Shown in pieces: positions 1 to 8,068 of a stretch of 64,000 bases of DNA. Numbering within the stretch: the stretch's first letter is position 1; each line of letters starts with the position of its first letter. Source of the DNA: Lachnospiraceae bacterium (lineage in GTDB: Bacteria; Bacillota; Clostridia; Lachnospirales; Lachnospiraceae); assembly GCA_022796475.1 (NCBI GenBank), contig JAAWIS010000008.1, positions 1-64,000 of the forward strand, in the 5' to 3' direction. The notes under the pieces were generated by a model. It worked only from the letters and a program-made list of their open reading frames with translations. It was not told the origin of the DNA and ran no database searches. The position numbers and the translations under genes were made by a program.

Positions 1-15
1 TAGCGGAAGTTTTAA

Positions 16-44
16 TTGATATCCGCTTTGATTTAGGCTATAAT
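16..44 (+). promoter_or_regulatory. Sigma-A-type promoter for a short RNA
   Basis: TTGATA (16-21), a 17-base spacer and TATAAT (39-44) form a near-consensus promoter. Transcription would begin near 51 and meet a strong terminator about 75 bases later, with no long ORF between. The pair suggests a small RNA rather than a protein gene. Confidence 0.55.
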
Positions 45-50
45 TTTTCT

Positions 51-128
51 GTAAGTTAATGTGTTTGGTCATACATTAATTTTACACCAACTGCCGGATA
101 CTTTCGAGGTCTGGCAGTTATTTTTTAT
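51..128 (+). ncRNA. Candidate small RNA, promoter to terminator
   Basis: The stretch runs from the predicted start of the promoter at 16-44 to the T-run of the hairpin at 89-126. The RNA would be about 75-80 nt. Its 3' end touches, in antisense, the end of the small minus-strand gene at 118-357. No known RNA family was recognised. The call rests only on promoter and terminator spacing. A very short reading frame opens with GTG at 61 but has no convincing ribosome binding site. Confidence 0.35.
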
Positions 129-130
129 TT
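89..130 (+). terminator. Rho-independent terminator
   Basis: AACTGCC (89-95) pairs with GGCAGTT (113-119), followed by ATTTTTTATTTT. The T-run lies on the plus-strand side, so it ends plus-strand transcription. It overlaps the last codons of the minus-strand gene at 118-357. Confidence 0.65.
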
Positions 131-357
131 TCATCTTGCTGAAGGATATAATTACTTCCTTGGACTTCCACCCAAAATGGCAGCTCACAATACTCTTTCA
201 AAAATTCCATATTCTTCTTAGACAGTGGCCTGTCGTTTCGTCTAAGAGAGTTAAACACTGTTTCACGCTCCGAAATTGTTTCATCTACCGATTCCACAAG
301 ATAACGCAGTTTATCTGAAACCGCTTCCTTAAACCCTATCATCTGTTCTTTCGTCAT
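118..357 (-). CDS. Small hypothetical protein (79 aa)
   Basis: The reading frame lies directly after the broken helicase gene, with an 8-base gap to its stop, so the two were probably co-transcribed. I chose the ATG at 357 because AGGA lies six bases upstream; an ATG at 363 in the same frame is too close to that site. The product is charged and soluble, without a membrane segment or Cys motif. It begins MTKEQMIGFKEAVSDKLRYL and looks helical. No family was recognised. Its link to the helicase suggests a shared mobile or accessory origin, but that is inference. Confidence 0.5.
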   Translation of the reverse strand: MTKEQMIGFKEAVSDKLRYLVESVDETISERETVFNSLRRNDRPLSKKNMEFLKEYCELPFWVEVQGSNYILQQDENKK

Positions 358-365
358 TGCCATTC

Positions 366-1569
366 CTAATACTTTTCTTGATATCCTCTTTGAATAACAG
401 GTTCCATATTTCTTTCAATCCATGTTCTATATCTTTCCGCAATTTCTAAACGCCTTTGAACCTGACGCTGCCTTTTAGCAAAAAAGTCCCGTGATTGCCG
501 TATTATATATAATTTTAATCGCTGCCCATCGTCCCTCTTTCTCCCAAGCATCTGTATAAACTCAACCTTATTATCAGCTATCACTATCATATTCCTCAAT
601 TTAGGATCTTTGATATTAATGCCATTATCCATAACAGATGTTGAAATAATCACCTTAGCTTTAAAGATATTTTCGTTGATAACATGATTAACCTTATTTA
701 CGCTTTCCTCATCTTCCTTATAATCAGATGAAAGCATCACAACATTTTTATTTTGTTTCTCGTCAACTTCTAGTCCATCTTGAAAGCAATGCTTCAGCTC
801 CCGTTTTAATTCCATTCCAAAGGAAATATTATCCACAAAAATCAGCCAATTACTCTTACTGTCACTTTTCTTTATTAAGTCAATAATATCACTTTTTTCA
901 TTATTGATCACACTGATATCTAAATAGTGAAAATCAATATCTGCTTTATATTCAAATACTCTCATTTCTTTGAGCAAAGAATGTTCGTCAAAAGCAGGGG
1001 TCAGCATTTCATAAATATTCGTTTTTCTCCAATTTCTATTTTTCTCTTCCTCATAATTTAGTAAATATCGCTTTACTTCATCAATGGTTGCTGACATAAA
1101 AATTCGGATTTTATTTTTAAAATAATCATTAACTATGCGGAATGATATCGCTGTATTTGTATTATAATTTGCATCTGCCAGAAAATAGTGGCACTCATCA
1201 CAAACAACACAATCATACTCTTTCAGATATGAAATCTCCGCATGGCCTAATGCCATAAATCCACTAAATCCGTTTCTCTGTTTTCGGTATTTTATTGTAC
1301 AAACTTTATTTTCGATACTTTGATATAGTTCAACCCTAATATTTCTTTTCTGGGCATATGGAAGTTTGGAAAGCTCCATTTCTATTTGCTCTTTCAGTAT
1401 TCGCCTGTTAACTAAAAAAGTATCCTTTGATCAATACTGGAATAAAACGGTAACAATACATCTAAAATGAATCGGGTTTTCCACTTCCAGTTGGGGATGT
1501 GATAAAAACCTTGTCCCCGCCTTTCCATTCCTTGTATTCTTCCCCAATGTAGTCTGATATCCATTTCAT
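366..1569 (-). pseudogene. DEAD/DEAH-like helicase, broken by two frameshifts
   Basis: The start is an ATG at 1569 with AGGAGGG seven bases upstream. The first frame encodes 35 residues ending in a Walker A motif, SPTGSGK, and then stops. Adding one A to the run at 1477-1480 continues the frame as TRFILDVLLPFYSSIDQRIL. Adding one T (minus strand) to the run at 1414-1419 continues it as FLVNRRILKEQ and joins the long open frame at 366-1379. That frame carries a DECH box, an SAT motif (FMSATI), a motif V-like stretch STSVMDNGINIKD and a motif VI-like QMLGRKRD. The joined product would be about 400 aa, a superfamily 2 helicase of the kind found in mobile or accessory regions. Both lesions are single-base losses in homopolymers, so sequencing error remains possible. 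Confidence 0.75.
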
Positions 1570-1822
1570 TCGCTGTCCCTCCTTCTGTACGCCGGAAAAT
1601 GGAATTTATATTTTAATGGGCATTTCCATTTTCCATTTTTACTTTATCATACCATATCAAGCAAATTGATACAAAGAACGAAGCAATATGTATCTAATCA
1701 GGGCAGTTGCCTTCTTTCCCAAAAAACCTCACCAATTATCCATACCCTTTTCACGCACCGTTGATGTCACGGTTGATGCCAAACTAAACTTCCCTCCCCA
1801 TCTCCCGCCCCTTTCCCACAGC

Positions 1823-1868
1823 AAAAAATCAGGGCCTTTGGAGAACCATCTCTCCAAAAACCCTGATT
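1823..1868 (-). terminator. Terminator of tRNA-Leu
   Basis: On the minus strand AATCAGGG and GGAGA pair with TCTCC and CCCTGATT (outer arms 1861-1868 and 1827-1834), followed by a T-run. It lies about 55 bases past the 3' end of the tRNA. The rest of 1570-1922 holds nothing else I can support. Confidence 0.7.
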
Positions 1869-1924
1869 CCATGCGGCTTTCCAGGCAATCTCCTGCCTTT
1901 TTAAGCCTCTCTTAACATTACTCA

Positions 1925-2004
<80 letters not shown>

Positions 2005-2053
2005 TGAATGTATGGAAGAGAACACAAACACATGCCTCTTCCACACGTTTTCT

Positions 2054-2083
2054 ATCATATCATTTTCTAAGATCATTTGTCAA
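2054..2083 (-). promoter_or_regulatory. Promoter of tRNA-Leu
   Basis: On the minus strand TTGACA (2083-2078), an 18-base spacer and TATGAT (2059-2054) lie about 50 bases upstream of the tRNA. Confidence 0.7.
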
Positions 2084-2096
2084 CACAAAATCTCTG

Positions 2097-3326
2097 TCAA
2101 ATTTCCTGGCGCCACTCATACTTTCCTCTCTCACCTATCTGGTAAAAGTCTGCATAACTGACGGCAAAAATATCTTTCTGAATTCCGCTGATATCGATCC
2201 GGTTTTTAATCAGGTACTGCCAGAACCCGGCATGAGAAATATCGCCTTGGAGGAGGATCCCCTCCACCTTTCCATCCTTTTCAATCACCCGCTTGTACTG
2301 GTTTCTGTCTTCCCGGATCTGAACGAAATCCCCTTCTTCCGGGCGGATCTTGCCAACACATAAGGTTACTAAGCCGAAGAAATTAATGGTATTTTTCACT
2401 GCATACGTATCGGTGTATGCATCTTTAATCCCGCACATGCTTCTTCCGGCAATCCGCCCCTGGTCTGCGGCGTTGGGCCAGATTCCGGAAAGGCCGGTAA
2501 TGTCACCGGCAGCATACACATCTTCTGCCGAAGTTTTCATGGAAGCATCCACCGTAACGCCGCGTCCGCAGTCAATGGAGCTGTCCTTTAAGCAGCCCAA
2601 TGCCGGACGGACGCCTGCCGCAACGATTACCATGTCGCAGGGGATGGATTCCCCGTTATCTAATGTCACCTTATGGATTCTGCCGTCCTCCCCGCACTGG
2701 GCTTCTGATGCCTTCCTTCCCAGCACAAACCGGACTCCGGCCTGTTCAAACTTCTCCTGGTAAGCTTTCGCCCCATTCGCGTCAAGCTGCACCGGAAGGA
2801 TCTGATTGGCCATCTCCACAACCGTAATCTGCTTCCCCCGCTCTAAAAGGCCGTATGCGGCGTCTAAACCTACCAGGCCGGAACCGATTACTAATACCTG
2901 GTTCGCCTTTTTTGCTTCCGCCACTATGGCCTGGGCATCGGAAAGGTTACGCAGGCCGTACACGTTGGAAGCTTCCCGAAGCTGGCCCACCGGAGGGATA
3001 AAACTGTCCGCGCCGCAAGCAAGGAGCAGTTTATCATAGCTTACTGCTTCCCCTGTATCCAGGTAAACTTCCCGCTTTTCCGTATCGATCCGCTGCACCT
3101 TTACGCCTTTTTTCCAGCCGATCCGGTACTGTTCGAAAAAGCCTTCTTCCGTGAAATCCAGACCCTTTTCATCCCGTTCACCGGAAATGAATTTATGCAG
3201 CATACAGCGGGAGTGAATCTGGGTATCGGCAGAAACCATAAGGATCTCCCCTTCTTTGTCATGGGAGCGGATTACCTTTGCCCCTTCAACTCCGGCCACG
3301 CCGGCTCCGATAATCACGTATTTCAT
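2097..3326 (-). CDS. FAD-dependent NAD(P) oxidoreductase of the CODH operon
   Basis: The 409-aa product belongs to the pyridine nucleotide-disulfide oxidoreductase family, as in NADH oxidases and rubredoxin reductases. An N-terminal FAD-binding IGAGVAG lies at residues 6-12. A second Rossmann motif, VIGSGLVGLDAA, marks the NAD(P) site near residue 150. The FAD contact VYAAGDITG sits near residue 270. A Cys at 41 (HSRCMLHKF) occupies the place of the active-site region of NADH-oxidase-like enzymes. Its start overlaps the cooF stop by four bases, so translation is coupled. In other cooS-cooF-FNOR operons this protein is thought to move electrons between CooF and NAD(P). That role is inferred from context. 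Confidence 0.85.
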   Translation of the reverse strand: MKYVIIGAGVAGVEGAKVIRSHDKEGEILMVSADTQIHSRCMLHKFISGERDEKGLDFTEEGFFEQYRIGWKKGVKVQRIDTEKREVYLDTGEAVSYDKLLLACGADSFIPPVGQLREASNVYGLRNLSDAQAIVAEAKKANQVLVIGSGLVGLDAAYGLLERGKQITVVEMANQILPVQLDANGAKAYQEKFEQAGVRFVLGRKASEAQCGEDGRIHKVTLDNGESIPCDMVIVAAGVRPALGCLKDSSIDCGRGVTVDASMKTSAEDVYAAGDITGLSGIWPNAADQGRIAGRSMCGIKDAYTDTYAVKNTINFFGLVTLCVGKIRPEEGDFVQIREDRNQYKRVIEKDGKVEGILLQGDISHAGFWQYLIKNRIDISGIQKDIFAVSYADFYQIGERGKYEWRQEI

Positions 3327-3775
3327 CCTTCCACCTCCTCTACCTGGATCGCTTTCTTTGGGCAGGCGGCCACGCAGGAAGGTTCTCCCCCTGCATTTAC
3401 GCAGAAATCACACTTAATCACTCTTCGCTTTTCCACCCGATCTGGCTTTAACACGCCAAAGGGGCAGTTCATCACGCACATAAAACAGGAACCGCACCGT
3501 TTTTCATCGTAAAACACATGGCCGCTTTCGGGATCTTTTAAAAGGGCTCCGCTCATGCAGGATTTAACACATTCCGGATCATCGCAGTGGCGGCAGAATA
3601 AGGGCTTGTAATTCCCGTCGGCATCTTTCAGGATACTGTTCCGCGACTCATTGGCTGGATCCGTTAAATCCAGGTCGTAGATGGTTCCTTCCGTTTTCCG
3701 GTGTGCCTGCATACAGGCCACAGAGCAATTCTTGCAGCCGTCACATTTCTGGGCATCAATCATGATGCGTTTCAT
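3323..3775 (-). CDS. cooF: CooF-type four-cluster ferredoxin subunit
   Basis: The 150-aa product has four Cys clusters typical of polyferredoxin electron-transfer subunits: CDGCKNCSVAC near the start, CRHCDDPECVKSC, CGSCFMCVMNCPFG, and CDFCVNAGGEPSCVAACP. It should accept electrons from the CO dehydrogenase encoded just upstream and pass them to the FAD oxidoreductase encoded just downstream. I chose the ATG at 3775, eight bases after GGAAGGGG. Two in-frame GTG codons at 3784 and 3781 lie inside or too close to that site. The spacing to cooS is about 15 bases. Confidence 0.88.
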   Translation of the reverse strand: MKRIMIDAQKCDGCKNCSVACMQAHRKTEGTIYDLDLTDPANESRNSILKDADGNYKPLFCRHCDDPECVKSCMSGALLKDPESGHVFYDEKRCGSCFMCVMNCPFGVLKPDRVEKRRVIKCDFCVNAGGEPSCVAACPKKAIQVEEVEG

Positions 3776-3790
3776 CTTCACCACCCCTTC

Positions 3791-5674
3791 CTAGATTCCT
3801 AGTCCCTGCCGTTTTTCCAGAATAATCTGTTCTAAGATATCCGCTGATTCCTTCCCGTCGCCATTGATAATTACCTGGCCTCCTGTAAGCTTCTTCATAT
3901 CTTCTGTAAGAACCTGAACCGCTACCTTGCTGCCGGTGATAAAAGGCGGAAGGCCTAAATGGAGCGGAAGGCCAAGAGCAAGGCCGTAGCATCCGTCTGC
4001 CAAAGCCTGTTCTTCCAGCCACTGGGCTGCAGATAGCACCAGGGGAAGCTGAGGCAAATCGATTTTTAACCCTTCTGCAAGCTCCGTTGCCACGATTTCC
4101 AGCCGCCCGATAGCAAGGCATGGGCCAAAATTCAGCACCGGAGGAATCCCTAACTTCTCACAAACCGCCCTAAGCTTCGGCCCTGCAAGCTGTGCCGCTT
4201 CCGGCGTCATCAGGCCGCAGTTTTCAATCCCGCCAGAGGAACACCCGGCAGTTAATACTAAAATATCCTTTGCAATCAGTTCCTTTACCAAATCAACGGT
4301 AAGCACATCATGGCCTTTCGCAGTTAAGTTGGAACAGCCTACCACCCCGGCTACGCCTTTGATATCCCCAGAAACAATCAAATCGATAAGGGGCTGCCAG
4401 CTTCCGCCTAAAAAAGCTTTTAAAGAACCTTCGCTTACCCCGGTTAAGGTACGGTCATTGCCGTGATCCGCCAACAAATTCATGGTCACGCTGCCCCGGC
4501 GGTTTTGGTAAGCTTCCACCATCTCATCGATAATCTCCTCCGTTACCTGTTTCCGGTTTTCAAAATCAAATTCCTTTAACTGGGCATTGGCCTTTTTAGC
4601 CACATTGTCAATACAGATCTGCTTAATCTTCAGCTCATCGCAGATCGGCTCAATTCCGGGAAGGGTGCAGTTAAACTCTGAAATCACCCCGTCGATTGCG
4701 CCAGTAGCCAATATAGCTTCACTGGTATAGTTATTGCCTGCATGGCCGTCGAAAACTTCCGTGTAATGGGCTCCCCTTAGCTGCAGATCCTGCCCTACGC
4801 AGGTACAGCCCACCAGTTTAAAGCCTTTCGCCCCTGCTTTTTTCGCCTTTTCTTTTACGTCCTCGTCAGCAAGGCGCCTCTGCAAATCTGTAAACATGGA
4901 ATGCTGATGGCCGGTAATCATAATATTAATATAATCTAGATCAATCACCCGGAGGCCAACGGGAGCCAGGCGGATCTTGGGTTCGCCCAGCACAATATCA
5001 TTTAACAAATTGGTCAGCACCAGCCCGTAAATCCCTGTGGAAATCCCCAGTTTCAGGCAGTCTAACAGCATATTCACCGGATCGGAATTTAAATTGGTGG
5101 AACATTTCACCACCCCATGGAATACCTCCGACTTAGCGCCTCCAGGCAGAATGCCAAGCTCTTCCCATTTCTGGTAACGCGGTTCATATGCCAAAGCTTT
5201 CGTCAGTTCCATCTTTTCATACTCTGGTTTGTACAGATCCCGCAACACTGCATCTGCCACAGCCTCCGCCCGTTTGTGCACGTCTTCCTCCTGAATTCCA
5301 AACAAAGAGGCCAGCCGGTTTAAGGCTCCCATCCCTTTTATCTCTTCCTTGTTCCTGGCTGCATTCCGCACATTTAACGCCGTATTTTCCACCACATGGA
5401 TATAACAGCCAGAACCGGAAGCCACTGCCCGCAAAAGGTTCCTGACTACTATAGTATCCGCATTCGCCCCGCAGATCCCACGGGGAGCTTCCGGTGTAAT
5501 CCGGCATGGTCCATTGGCACACAGCCGGCAGCAAACGCCCTGAAGGCCAAACGCGCACTTGGTGCTCTGCCCTTCTACGCGGTGGTGGGATGTTTCCATA
5601 GACAGCCCTGCAATATACTCCTGTAAGGGCTTATCCGCGCTTTTGCAGGTACTGCATCCGTAACATTGATTCAT
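3791..5674 (-). CDS. cooS: Anaerobic Ni-Fe carbon monoxide dehydrogenase, catalytic subunit
   Basis: The enzyme oxidises CO to CO2 at a Ni-Fe-S C-cluster. The 627-aa length matches monofunctional CooS. Cys40, 48, 49, 52, 57 and 68 lie in the spacing of the B- and D-cluster ligands of known CODH enzymes. C-cluster motifs are visible: FDGHAGNNYTSEAIL (His), EFNCTLPGIEPIC, GVVGCSNLTAK, VLTAGCSSGG and NFGPCLAIGR. The start at 5674 has AAAGGAGG eight bases upstream; a longer frame upstream to 5746 covers the promoter and is rejected. No acetyl-CoA synthase is nearby, so the operon points to CO oxidation or redox balancing rather than acetogenesis. A promoter with an overlapping palindrome precedes it. 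Confidence 0.95.
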   Translation of the reverse strand: MNQCYGCSTCKSADKPLQEYIAGLSMETSHHRVEGQSTKCAFGLQGVCCRLCANGPCRITPEAPRGICGANADTIVVRNLLRAVASGSGCYIHVVENTALNVRNAARNKEEIKGMGALNRLASLFGIQEEDVHKRAEAVADAVLRDLYKPEYEKMELTKALAYEPRYQKWEELGILPGGAKSEVFHGVVKCSTNLNSDPVNMLLDCLKLGISTGIYGLVLTNLLNDIVLGEPKIRLAPVGLRVIDLDYINIMITGHQHSMFTDLQRRLADEDVKEKAKKAGAKGFKLVGCTCVGQDLQLRGAHYTEVFDGHAGNNYTSEAILATGAIDGVISEFNCTLPGIEPICDELKIKQICIDNVAKKANAQLKEFDFENRKQVTEEIIDEMVEAYQNRRGSVTMNLLADHGNDRTLTGVSEGSLKAFLGGSWQPLIDLIVSGDIKGVAGVVGCSNLTAKGHDVLTVDLVKELIAKDILVLTAGCSSGGIENCGLMTPEAAQLAGPKLRAVCEKLGIPPVLNFGPCLAIGRLEIVATELAEGLKIDLPQLPLVLSAAQWLEEQALADGCYGLALGLPLHLGLPPFITGSKVAVQVLTEDMKKLTGGQVIINGDGKESADILEQIILEKRQGLGI

Positions 5675-5708
5675 TTTACTACCTCCTTTGTTTGTTGGCT
5701 TCACTGGT

Positions 5709-5746
5709 ATATGATAAATCATATAATATTTTGTGATATTTTTCAA
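5709..5746 (-). promoter_or_regulatory. cooS operon promoter with palindromic operator
   Basis: On the minus strand TTGAAA (5746-5741), a 17-base spacer and TATGAT (5723-5718) give a good promoter. The palindrome ATATGATAAATCATAT (5709-5724) covers the -10 box. A factor bound there would block RNA polymerase, so repression is the simplest reading. The arms do not match the CooA or FNR half-sites with their usual spacing. Confidence 0.55.
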
Positions 5747-5832
5747 CTTTTTTGTATATTTTACGCAATATCAATTTCTAGAAATTGTGAAAAACCTTTT
5801 AAAATTCATAAAAAATATGGGTAAATAATATA

Positions 5833-5861
5833 TCGACACTGCCTAAAAGATATGTTAAAAT
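5833..5861 (+). promoter_or_regulatory. Promoter of the chemoreceptor gene
   Basis: TCGACA (5833-5838), a 17-base spacer and TAAAAT (5856-5861) lie 50 bases before the ATG at 5911. No sigma-D (flagellar) promoter was seen. Confidence 0.45.
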
Positions 5862-5910
5862 AAATTGGTTGTTCAAACCGTATATTACCATTATTTGCGG
5901 AGGAACATTT

Positions 5911-7938
5911 ATGAAATTTCTGGTTAACCAAAAACTTGCTACACGAATCGGTATCATCACCACATCCATCATCTTAGCAGGGATGCTTCTTCTGTGGATC
6001 ATCGTATCTGCCAACGCCTCTTCCATGGTCAAAAATGATATTACCAACCAAATGACCGATGCCGTGGAATCCAGGGCTGCAATCATTAATACTTATGTAA
6101 CTTCTGCTGAAGAATATATCACTGCGTTTGCCCTAAGCAGCGAAGTACACAATCTCCTTCTGGATCCAGACGATCCGGCGCTGCTGCAAAAAGCCCAGCA
6201 GTATACGGAGGATTTCGCTTCCGTGAAAGGAATTTTTGAAGGACTTTATATTGCTACTCCCGACACCCATGTTCTGACCCACACTTCCAAGGACGCTATC
6301 GGAATTACAACGCGAAAAGGAGATTCGCTGGTTACTTTCCAGAATACCATTTTGTCCAAACAGGAACTGACCAATTCAGGCATCATGAAGTCCCCCGGAA
6401 CCGGCAGCATGATCCTTTCCATGTACTTCCCGATTTTTGAAGGCCAGCAATGTATCGGCTATGTAGGGGCCGGCGTTTATGCCAGCCACTTAATGGATTC
6501 GCTGCTGAATCTTTCTATTAAGGGACTGCCTGACAGCGAATACGTATTTATTAATGTAGAAAACGGCGTATATCTCTACCATGAAGATCAAGAGCTTCTG
6601 AACACAGAAACAGAAGACAATGGATATCTGGAGATTATCCAGAAGATACGCTCAGACGGCGATATCCAGGCCAATACATACTCTTACCAAGATGAAAACG
6701 GTACAAAACAGCTAGTGGTTTACAAATACTTAAAAGACCGCGGCTGGGTTTTCATGGTCAGGGACAGTGCTACAGAAGTCTATGGTTCTGTGGCCGCCGT
6801 CCGCGCTATAGTTGGTATCCTGTGCGCCATTGTAGCAGCCGCCATTATCACAGCTACCCTTTTTATTTTATATCGCGAGGGAAGGGAACTTATGGCTGTA
6901 GAAAACGCCATAGGCCGTTTAGGGGAGCTGAATCTGTCTGCTGATCAGGAACTGGAGGTTTTCTATGGCCGATCAGATGAGATTGGAATGATTGCCCAGA
7001 CTACTCACCATGTCTGCGGCTGCCTGAAAAAAACCATTGATGATGTAGGGCGGATTTTAGGCGAGATGGCAAAGGGCAACCTTACCGTAGACGTTTCCCA
7101 GAATGAATCTTACTATATTGGCGACTTCAGAGCTTTGGCAAAAAGCTTAGTGTCTATCCATGCCAACTTAACCAACGTGATCCGGGATATTTCTCATGTG
7201 GCAAATCAGGTGGATACCAGTGCAGACCGGGTATCGGCAGGCGCCCAGGCACTGTCACAGGGCACAGCCGAACAGGCGATCTCCATTGACGGCCTTGTGT
7301 CAAATGTGTCTGCAATTACTTCCCAGATACAGACCAGCAATGTCCGCTGCCACAGCGCCAGTGAATTGGTAGATAAAGCCACCAGTTACGCCGACGAGGC
7401 AGATACTAAGATGGAACAACTGATGAATGCCACTAAGAATATTGACCAGTCTTCCAACAAAATTGTTTCCGTAATCAAGACCATTGAGGATATTGCTTTC
7501 CAGACCAATATTCTGGCGCTGAACGCCTCGATTGAGGCTGCCCGGGCCGGGGCTGCCGGAAAAGGATTCTCTGTGGTAGCAGATGAAGTGCGGAACCTTG
7601 CAGCAAAGTCTGCCGAAGCTGCTCAGAACACCGGCAAACTGATTAACCATTCTATCAATGATGTAAAAACAGGAACCGAATCCACTGATCTGGCTGTTTC
7701 TGCTATGCAGTTAATTAATGACTGTATCCAGACGATTAAAACGCTGATGGATGAAATCGCTTCTGCCAGCGTCCAGCAGTCAGAAATGATTACATTAGTA
7801 GAAAACGGAATCAAAGAGATTTCCGGAGTCGTACAGACCAATTCTGCCGCTGCTGAAGAAAGCGCCGGAGTTTCCAAGGAACTTTCCAATCAGGCACGAA
7901 TGTTAAACAATTTAATCAGCCAGTTCCATATCCGCTAG
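5911..7938 (+). CDS. Methyl-accepting chemotaxis protein
   Basis: The 675-aa product has the standard chemoreceptor layout. A membrane segment lies at about residues 13-34. An extracellular Cache-type sensor follows to about 290. A second membrane segment (VGILCAIVAAAIITATLFI) and a HAMP-like linker come next. The cytoplasmic signalling domain has its conserved tip from DIAFQTNILALNAS (residue 527) through VADEVRNLAAKSAEAA. It would sense a small ligand outside the cell and control the CheA kinase. The ligand cannot be read from the sequence. The start at 5911 is set by GCGGAGGA. It stands divergent to cooS and alone, with its own promoter and terminator. Confidence 0.93.
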   Translation: MKFLVNQKLATRIGIITTSIILAGMLLLWIIVSANASSMVKNDITNQMTDAVESRAAIINTYVTSAEEYITAFALSSEVHNLLLDPDDPALLQKAQQYTEDFASVKGIFEGLYIATPDTHVLTHTSKDAIGITTRKGDSLVTFQNTILSKQELTNSGIMKSPGTGSMILSMYFPIFEGQQCIGYVGAGVYASHLMDSLLNLSIKGLPDSEYVFINVENGVYLYHEDQELLNTETEDNGYLEIIQKIRSDGDIQANTYSYQDENGTKQLVVYKYLKDRGWVFMVRDSATEVYGSVAAVRAIVGILCAIVAAAIITATLFILYREGRELMAVENAIGRLGELNLSADQELEVFYGRSDEIGMIAQTTHHVCGCLKKTIDDVGRILGEMAKGNLTVDVSQNESYYIGDFRALAKSLVSIHANLTNVIRDISHVANQVDTSADRVSAGAQALSQGTAEQAISIDGLVSNVSAITSQIQTSNVRCHSASELVDKATSYADEADTKMEQLMNATKNIDQSSNKIVSVIKTIEDIAFQTNILALNASIEAARAGAAGKGFSVVADEVRNLAAKSAEAAQNTGKLINHSINDVKTGTESTDLAVSAMQLINDCIQTIKTLMDEIASASVQQSEMITLVENGIKEISGVVQTNSAAAEESAGVSKELSNQARMLNNLISQFHIR

Positions 7939-7970
7939 AATGTATTTAAAGAACTGTAAAACTTACGGCA

Positions 7971-8010
7971 ACAGGGCCTGCTGACTAACAGCAGACCCTG
8001 TATTTCTTTT
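7971..8010 (+). terminator. Terminator of the chemoreceptor gene
   Basis: ACAGGG-CCTGCTG pairs with CAGCAG-ACCCTGT around an ACTAA loop, followed by ATTTCTTTTC. Confidence 0.8.
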
Positions 8011-8068
8011 CTTCAAAATTTCTATTTCTTAATTTTAAACCTTCTTATCGGTAAACCTTCTTTGTCTG

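Noticed and set aside
1688..1915. 75-aa plus-strand reading frame next to tRNA-Leu
   Set aside because: It runs through the tRNA terminator hairpin and has no ribosome site or coding character.
3756..4121. 121-aa minus-strand frame inside cooS
   Set aside because: Different frame of a gene with clear CODH motifs; low-complexity shadow.
5217..5558. 113-aa minus-strand frame inside cooS
   Set aside because: Shadow frame with no family pattern.
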